In this document: piece after piece, positions 58,196 through 64,000 of the stretch | How positions within the stretch are numbered: position 1 is the stretch's first letter | Layout: each line of letters opens with the position of its first letter | Assembly (NCBI RefSeq): GCF_002288925.2 | Contig: NW_022098022.1 | Location: 3,955,933-4,019,932 of the forward strand | Reading direction: 5' to 3' | DNA from: Delphinapterus leucas | Lineage: Eukaryota > Chordata > Mammalia > Artiodactyla > Monodontidae | Length of the DNA stretch: 64,000 nt | Program-made: the position numbers and the translations under genes | The notes under the pieces: model-generated | The model's database searches: none | The model's input: only the letters and a program-made list of their open reading frames with translations | Told to the model about the DNA's origin: nothing

Positions 58196-58858
58196 TGTTT
58201 TAGTCATCCTGCTATTAAGTGCTATTAAGAAAATACTATAGACTAGATGGCTTAATACTATAGACTAGATAATACTTAATACTATAGACTAAATAATACT
58301 TAATACTAGATGGCTTAATACTATAGACTAGATAATACTTAATACTATAGACTAAATAATACTTAATACTAGATGGCTTAATACTATAGACTAAATAATA
58401 CTTAATACTGTAGACTAAATAAGAATACTAGATGACTTAATACTAGATGGTTTAATACTATAGACTAAATAATACTTAATACTATAGACTAGATGGCTTA
58501 AATACTATAGAGTAAATAAACAACAGACAATTATTTCTTACAATTCTGGAGACTGGAAAGTCCAAGCACATGATACAAGCATATTTGGTGTCTGGTGAGG
58601 GCCCCCTTCCCGGTTGATAGATGGCTACTTTCTCATTATGTCCTTACATGGCTTTTTCTTGGTGCATGTGTGCAGGGAAGAGCTCTGGTCTCTCTCATCC
58701 TCTACTTATAAGGACACTAACCCTTTCATAGGAGCTCCACCTTCATGACCTCATCTGATTAATTACCTCCCAGAGGCGCCCACCTTCTAGCACCATCACA
58801 TTGGGGGCTAGGGCTTCAAAATATGCATTGGAGGGGGACACAGACATGTCCCATAGCA
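58196..58858 (-). mobile_element. MaLR (MLT1/MST-like) LTR, reverse strand, with internal expansion
   Basis: On the plus strand it starts tgttttagtcatcctgct and, after an expanded minisatellite, continues 'aaataaacaacagacaatta', 'acaattctggagactgg', 'ggtgtctggtgagggccccc', 'ctttctcattatgtcc', 'cttataaggacactaaccc', 'cttcatgacctcatctg', 'caccatcacattgggggct' and 'agggcttcaaaatatgc'. This is the reverse complement of a MaLR LTR in order. Without the expansion the LTR would be about 375 bp, a normal length for the group. No target duplication is clear because another LTR abuts on the right. Confidence 0.88.
58232..58520. repeat. Hierarchical minisatellite born inside the MaLR LTR
   Basis: About 13 units start aatact. 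Three types occur: 24-base units (aatactatagacta/g...aatactt), 15-base units (aatactagatggctt) lacking an internal block, and 22-23-base units ending gatggctt. In the middle they form a 63-base higher-order block (15+24+24) at 58302-58364, followed by an imperfect second block (15+24+20, 58365-58423). The native LTR phrase 'accatagactgggtggctta' is clearly the seed. A 10-base duplication (gctattaag) also lies at 58211-58230. Confidence 0.93.
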
Positions 58859-59314
58859 AACAGTGTCCTCCCAGACTCGTGTCTGCTCGAAGCCAAGAAT
58901 GTGATCTTACATGGAAACAGGGTCTTTGCAGGTGTAGTCGCATTAAGATGAGGCATACTGCATTAGCGCAGGCCCTAGTTCAATACTGGTGGCCTTAAAA
59001 GAAGAGGGAAATTTAGACGCGGAGACATACACAGAGGGAGGATGGTGTGAAGAGACTTGGGACACACAAGGTGGAAGACCATATGAGCACCAAGGTGGAG
59101 ATTGGAGTAAGGAACACCAAGGATTGCCAGCAATTGTCAGAACCTGGAACGGACAAGGAAGAATTCTTGTCTTGAGCCTTCAAAGGAAGAATGATCTTGC
59201 ATACACCTTGGCTTCTGAATGCAACCTTCCAGAACTGTAAGAGAATACATTTCTGTTATTTTAAGTAGCTCAGTTTGTGGTAATTTGTAACAGCAACCCT
59301 AGAAAACTAATAAA
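58859..59314 (+). mobile_element. MaLR (MLT1-like) LTR, forward strand
   Basis: The order 'agtgtcctcccagactcgtg', 'aatgtgatcttacatgg', 'aaacagggtctttgcagg', 'ggccttaaaagaagaggg', 'agattggagtaaggaac', 'accaaggattgccagcaatt', 'cttccagaactgtaagag', 'atttctgttattttaag', 'ttgtggtaatttgtaacag' and 'caaccctagaaaactaat' follows a MaLR LTR from near its 5' end to its 3' end. The poly(A) signal has decayed to aataca. Its extreme 5' end is lost at the junction with the reverse-strand LTR. The frames at 58801-59240 are accidental. Confidence 0.88.
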
Positions 59315-60118
59315 ATTACTAAGGGAAAAAAAACCCATATTTCATAACAAATTCCTCCTAGGAACTTGGCCTAGTATCTGCCCTTGCTCGATAGCTTTTA
59401 AATTTTCAGACTTACAGTGGTAAAGAACGTTGCCTCTTAGAAGATCAAGAAAATGGATAATTAGTGTAACCTCAGAAAAAGAGGACATCTCTGCTTTTCT
59501 TGAGTTTGCAGAAGAAGAAGAGCCCCTGGAACGATAGCTTCTGATTCAGGAGGAGCCTTGGAAACAAGGACAGGGATAAGAGAAGGCATCTAAAATGCAG
59601 CCATGAACATTTTACTTAACCTCTAGATAGAAGTTAACTGGCTGTCTGTAGTAGATATTCACCACTTCCTAAAGGCTCTGGATTTGTTGACCACACTAAA
59701 AAAGTTTTTCTTTGCTAAGTAATGCCTGTTTTTCCCTGATCTGAGAAAAACTGGCTGAAGAGAAAAAGATGTTCATGATATGAAAGCTGTGGTCCAAAGT
59801 ATCTGAAACAGCTACCACTGAAACAGAGTCACCATGGGCCCTTTTAAACACAGGACGTTTATTTTAGTTTTCAGAGCTAGAGTCTGCTAAATTGAAATTT
59901 AAAGTTAGAGTAAGAAGGAGGAAAAAGGAATGTCATCATCTTGCCATGAGGAAATAGAATGAGAAAAAAATGTACAGGAGAAATATGAGATACTAGGTAT
60001 ATTCTATTAACCTTCTTGAATGTTCTAGGCATTAGTAGGATCAGAAATACATTCATCAATTAAAAATTGCTTTCTGTGGGAAAGCATTCTCTCTTTATTT
60101 CTATCTGCCAACCCTCAG
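59315..60118. other. Unassigned DNA
   Basis: Moderately AT-rich, no gene and no recognised transposon. 59460-59620 is purine-rich. Confidence 0.5.
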
Positions 60119-60138
60119 CACACACACACACACACACA
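60119..60138. repeat. (CA)n microsatellite
   Basis: Ten uninterrupted CA units. Confidence 0.95.
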
Positions 60139-61431
60139 AATGTTCCACAACATACATACACAGAAAAAGCATTTGTGAATTCACATTGGGATATATTAAT
60201 AGAGTTATGCATTTATTCTGCCTAAAAAAATTTAAAAGGACCCATAAATGTGTTTGTTTATCATCTGTTTGAGTGAGTTTGAGATGTAAATTTCCATGAT
60301 TTAGCCATTTCCAGAGGAGAAAAATATTAAAAGTGGTACGTCTGACCTTTACTAATTAAATCAACTACTTGCTCTCAAAACTGACTGACTGAAACAGTCT
60401 TAAATGTACCATGAGTGTGGGTTAAATAAAGGCGTTTCTGGATGCAGCTGTCACTTCCTGCTGTCGGCGCTGCTGACACTGGTGACTAGATACAAGCTTT
60501 TAGTTTGCTCTGTCAGCCGCTGCAGTGTGACGCACGAGATGAGGTCTAGGAATAGTCTTACAGTCAACCAGTCTGTCTTGCAAGTTTTCCAGCTCTGCTG
60601 CTATACAACCAAGCTTATTACACAGGTCACAAGAATTACCCCTATAAGGGTAATTCATCTACATGGAAAGGGACTACCCTAAAGTTTATCCCTAATTATA
60701 AAGAAGTAGAAAATAACTTTAAATGTTGCCTTAATTCTTTGAAACATAAGTACATCTAATATTCATACTATCATAACCTGTTCTAGTTTAAATTTGGTGT
60801 ATATCTTGCTCGATTCCAGTGGATAGAAAAATTTCTCTTTAGCCCATGCCTTACCTTAATCAAGATACACTTTCTCTCTCAGTATATTGGACAATTGACA
60901 CTTCCCATTGGATCTTTTCTTTCTTAAATATGACATATTTGGCATGAAATGCTTCATAATCCATATTTCATACACAGATTTCATGAAAAAATTGATATAA
61001 TGCTCTCTTTTGCCCTGAAGATAGATATAGTCAGAGATTATCACTTAAAACTAAATACCTTTTGATAATTCTCATTTTGAAATAACTCTAAGGTCTTTTA
61101 CAAATAGGAAAGGTTTTCTTCTAGAACCACCCAATGTATTATTTTACTTCTGAACTACAGACTATGTCAAGTTGATAATTTACTTCAAGTCATCCTCATA
61201 TAATGGAGAAAACAGCAAACATGAAGATTTTACAGGACTTTCATAAAAGCGAGCAGAGAAAAGACTTCATAAAGTTTCTGTGAACTTTTTTCCCTTCTCA
61301 AAATGCTGAAATTTTGAGGGAGTGGATTTCCCAGGACCTATGATTAATGTTTTACTGACTACGAGTGCATGATTTACTGGAATTATTATATGATTGTCAT
61401 ATATGTGATTATATAATGATGCACTTCTTAG
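60139..61431. other. Repeat-poor DNA with a balanced patch
   Basis: Bases 60400-60680 are complex with several CG dinucleotides ('gtcggcgctgctgac', 'gtgacgcacgag') and a 24-base near-palindrome at 60633-60656. A 92-codon frame covers it but has no recognisable domain. The remainder is AT-rich with no assigned repeat. Confidence 0.5.
60633..60656. other. 24-base near-perfect palindrome
   Basis: Arms gaattaccc and gggtaattc are exact reverse complements around the centre ctataa, giving 22 of 24 symmetric positions. Each arm contains a TAAT-type homeodomain core (ATTAC/GTAAT). It could be a dimer binding site; no other evidence. Confidence 0.6.
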
Positions 61432-61957
61432 TGTTACCAGATTGGTCTCCAGGACCCGCCTGGGGGAAGGTTCTTTTTCCATTTGGGTTCGGGCAGCCTG
61501 TGCTGAGACTGAACCAGCGGGAGCTTTATTCCAGGGCCAGACAATGGAGAAGCGGAACTTAGTTCACAAATCACCTTCTCCTGGTGGGTGTGAGGGGGTG
61601 ATCAAGGCAAGACTTTTAAAGGTAGGGTTAATGAGGGGGAGACATAGGTATTAGTTTTCTGGGAAGAGGCAGGGTTCTCCCTGGAACTGGGGTGGCACCT
61701 CGTTTTCTTCCTTCTGTGGTCCTGTGTTTCCTGTCATGGCCGCCGTTGGGTGTCATTTGCAGGTTAATATATTAAAATGAGCATATAATGAGGCTCAGGT
61801 TACTAGAGGTCAAGATGGTGACTCAAGCAAATTACAGCTGGATTTTGTTTTTCTCTTTGGTTTCCTCCTTTTGAGGTTTGGTTCTGCAAATGAAGGGAGC
61901 ACAGTCAGTTTCCATTCGAGGGAGAGGCCGGGGTACAGGGCAACAACCTCAGTGACA
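61432..61957 (-). mobile_element. Solitary ERV LTR, antisense
   Basis: On the plus strand it runs from tgttaccagattgg to caacctcagtgaca, giving TG...CA ends. Read on the reverse strand, an AATAAA poly(A) signal (complement at 61525-61530, tttatt) lies in the 3' part, followed by a short tail rich in C, as in gammaretrovirus-like LTRs. The body contains GC-richer text than the flanks. No internal viral genes are present. I cannot name the family. Frames at 61365-61654 are accidental. Confidence 0.6.
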
Positions 61958-62810
61958 GGTAGTGAAAGCGTACCGTTAATGTCGTTATTAAAATATTAAT
62001 ATATTCTTAATAATGTAGACTTGTAACCCTCAAATTAATATAGTTCTTTTCACCATGAATTTCTCAGTTTAAATATATAGAAAGTAGCATAGAATATTAA
62101 GTTACCCATATTGTCAAATTGATGATGGCAGAGTGAAATACTAATGAAAAACATTTCAGAATCACCCGGTTGGCTGTGTTTGGCATACGTATTGTCTCAC
62201 TTAGTTTTTTAAAAATTAATTAGTTGGTAATATAACAATCAGAAGTTTTAAAATAAACATCTAGACTTTGGCTTTAATTAAAACTTTAAATGATCTTGGA
62301 TCCCTCAGCCCACATTCTAGCATGAAAATTTAAAGGACCCGAAGAGCAATACATTCTTAGACTGAAATTTCAGAATTCTATCCTGACACTAAAACAGTAT
62401 ATTTCTCCTTAAACCTGGCCTACAGCCCTCATTTTTAATTCCTGTCTGGTAATTGCAGGCATGGTATTTCAACTATTAAATGTAGATGTCATTGATCTTT
62501 TATTGGAAGGTTTATAGGTACTGAATTAGTAAACTAGCTCTTGGGAAAATTAATCAGTAATTTATAGCAATTCAAACATCATGTAATCATCCCCTCATTA
62601 TCTGAAATTGTTCAATGAGAAACATAATCAAAATATACTTTTTGGTATTTTATTTATTTTTATATTTTATAACATTTTTATAATTTACATCAATAATAAC
62701 TTTATTTTCATTCCTCCAAATATCTTTGAGATTTGAGTTTCGTCACATTCATATTTCATAACCAACACTTTGTTCCAGATGGTATTAAGGGACACATAAT
62801 AGCAGCTCAT
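61958..62810. other. Unassigned AT-rich DNA
   Basis: No gene. AT-rich, with long T/A-rich stretches at 61980-62100 and 62640-62700. Confidence 0.5.
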
Positions 62811-63033
62811 AAAAAGAAAGAAAAAAGATGAACCGGTTTGCAGGGCAGAAGTTGAGACACAGATGTAGAGAACAAACGTTTGGACACCAAGGGGGAAAAC
62901 TGCGGGGGGGTGAGGGGGGTGGGATGAATTGGGCGATTGGGATTGACATGTAGACACTGATGTGTATAAAATGGATGACTAAGAAGGACCTGCTGTGTAA
63001 AAACTAATAATAAAAAAAAAAGAAAGAAAAAGA
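62811..63033 (+). mobile_element. 5'-truncated L1 with imperfect target duplication
   Basis: The element proper is about 62829-63016. It contains 'gacacagatgtagagaacaa', 'acgtttggacaccaaggg', a G-rich tract, 'gggattgacatgtagacac', 'gtgtataaaatggatgac' and 'aaggacctgctgtgtaaaa', which match the 3' UTR of cetartiodactyl L1 elements, and ends in an A-rich tail. Flanks read aaaaagaaagaaaaaaga (left, 62811-62828) and aaaaagaaagaaaaaga (right, 63017-63033), a target duplication with one indel. Because these flanks are A-rich, boundaries are approximate. Confidence 0.8.
62904..62923 (+). other. G-quadruplex-capable motif
   Basis: Runs of seven, six and three G separated by tga and t can supply four G-triplets with short loops. 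It lies in the polypurine part of the L1 3' UTR, a place where L1 families commonly carry such a motif. Confidence 0.75.
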
Positions 63034-63287
63034 CTTGGGTAACTCATTAAGAGAAGTTAGGACTGTGAGAAACCCTTCTACATACAGACTTGATATCGTT
63101 CTCAGCCCAGAAGCACAGCACCATAGAGAGTGTTTCTGGGTGTCAGGATGATGAGATGTGGGTGTTGCTGGCTTGCTGACCTTTTGTGAACAATCAGGGA
63201 GGCCAGATCTCCTACAAAGCCATGTCCATTATAACAAAGAATTACCTCTGTTCAGCAGAGCTTGTGAATGCCCTGAATATCTTAAGA
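63034..63287. other. Unassigned DNA
   Basis: Balanced composition, no recognised family. No gene. Confidence 0.45.
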
Positions 63288-63411
63288 CGGTGCTTTTCAA
63301 TCATTACTATGTTTAATGCATCACCTGCAGATCTTGTTAAATTATCATTTCTAACCAGCTCTCAGGTGAGACCCATGTTGTTAATCCTTAGACTGCATTT
63401 TGAGTCACCAG
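63288..63411. mobile_element. MER5A-like hAT miniature element, internally deleted
   Basis: The order 'cggtgcttttcaatcatta', 'gcatcacctgcagatcttg', 'ttaaat', then 'atttctaaccagctctcagg', 'tgagacccatgttgttaat' and 'gactgcattttgagtcacc' parallels MER5A ('cagtgcttctcaaac ... atcacctggggatcttgtt ... atttctaacaagctcccagg ... ccacactttgagtagc'). The middle of the element is missing. No convincing 8-bp target duplication was found. Confidence 0.65.
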
Positions 63412-64000
63412 TCAGGGGTCATTAACGTATGTGGAAAACTGTTTATAAATTTTAGAGGTAAGAAACTAGTTCTGTTTTGCATATAAATGCAAACTCTTTT
63501 TAACAGGGTTCTTATGTACTCTGAATTTCCCAGGAATGCGAATACCTGACAAATGGAAGAAAGATTGTACTTTGTTCAGACTTTACCAAAGATTGTTTCA
63601 TTTCAGAAAAATTACATCATCAACAATGCTGCTGCTTCTGTTAGTAATAAAACGCGCTGTATGAGTCTAGATAGTAGCTGCCACAACAATAGTAATTCTT
63701 CCTGTAAGTGAAAGCATTTGACTATTTCATTAGGTCTAATAGGTAATTGTGCCTACAGACTTACATATTAAAATTCTCATTTTATGATAAATTCCTTTTA
63801 TTTTTCTTTATATTATAATTACATTGATTTTTAAAAAACTATGTGTATATATACATTTTTTCTATAAATTTCATTTCTTAATAGGAAATGGAGTATAAAA
63901 AAGTATTTTTGCATAAAAGTGGGGCATTGAGTTTCAGAGAGCCAAAATGCACTGTCTAATGCAGAGGAGTTTTGTTGTTCTGCCCTGTTTTGTCTTTCTA
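63412..64000. other. Unassigned DNA
   Basis: AT-rich to the window end, no gene and no recognised repeat. Confidence 0.5.

Noticed and set aside
58302..58453. Regularly spaced repeats suggestive of a CRISPR-like array
   Set aside because: Repeats are contiguous with no unique spacers, lie inside a mammalian LTR and vary in length; this is a minisatellite.

Overview
The window is non-coding mammalian DNA, most likely from a cetacean. The main evidence is a set of CHR-family SINEs derived from tRNA-Glu. Three of them (37861-38070, 51794-52005, 52525-52734) are the short form with the 'cggagcggctgggcccgtgagccatggccgctgag' type body that I associate with whales and dolphins; one (36558-36833) is the longer, older CHR form shared more widely in Cetacea, hippopotamus and ruminants. 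I saw no ruminant BovB or Bov-tA elements. The species cannot be fixed from the sequence.

No protein-coding gene, tRNA, rRNA or CpG island is supported. The open reading frames are short, lack recognisable domains, and many lie on transposon relics or simple repeats. The window reads as an AT-rich gene desert or a large intron.

Layout. 1-5 kb: AT-rich DNA with an L2 end and, at 3993-4832, a Tigger2-type DNA transposon keeping a broken N-terminal piece of transposase. 5-14 kb: old L1-type pieces, facing GT/AC microsatellites and a hAT miniature element nested in an older repeat with its target duplication still visible. 14-21 kb: mostly unassigned DNA. 21.8-31.5 kb: an ERV-type LTR, a MIR, an L2 end, a Tigger1-type deletion element, a CHR SINE with a perfect 15-bp target duplication, an antisense LTR and a MaLR LTR. 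32-36 kb: mostly unassigned. 36-53 kb: the SINE-rich part, with L2, MIR and L1M 3' ends, a Tigger-type miniature element and a second copy of the 21.8-kb LTR family. 53-64 kb: an L1 ORF2 relic with the reverse-transcriptase DD motif, an L1M 3' end, two MaLR LTRs abutting in opposite orientation, an antisense LTR, a 5'-truncated L1 with a G-quadruplex motif and a MER5A-like element.

The most distinctive local structure is a hierarchical minisatellite (58232-58520) that appears to have arisen by expansion of a short segment of a MaLR LTR. Other items worth a look are an inverted pair of SINEs 520 bp apart, a 126-bp polypyrimidine tract, recent tandem duplications, and several repeat-free blocks that could be conserved regulatory DNA. 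Family names come from remembered consensus sequences, not a database search, so subfamily names are tentative. I found no new biological system here.
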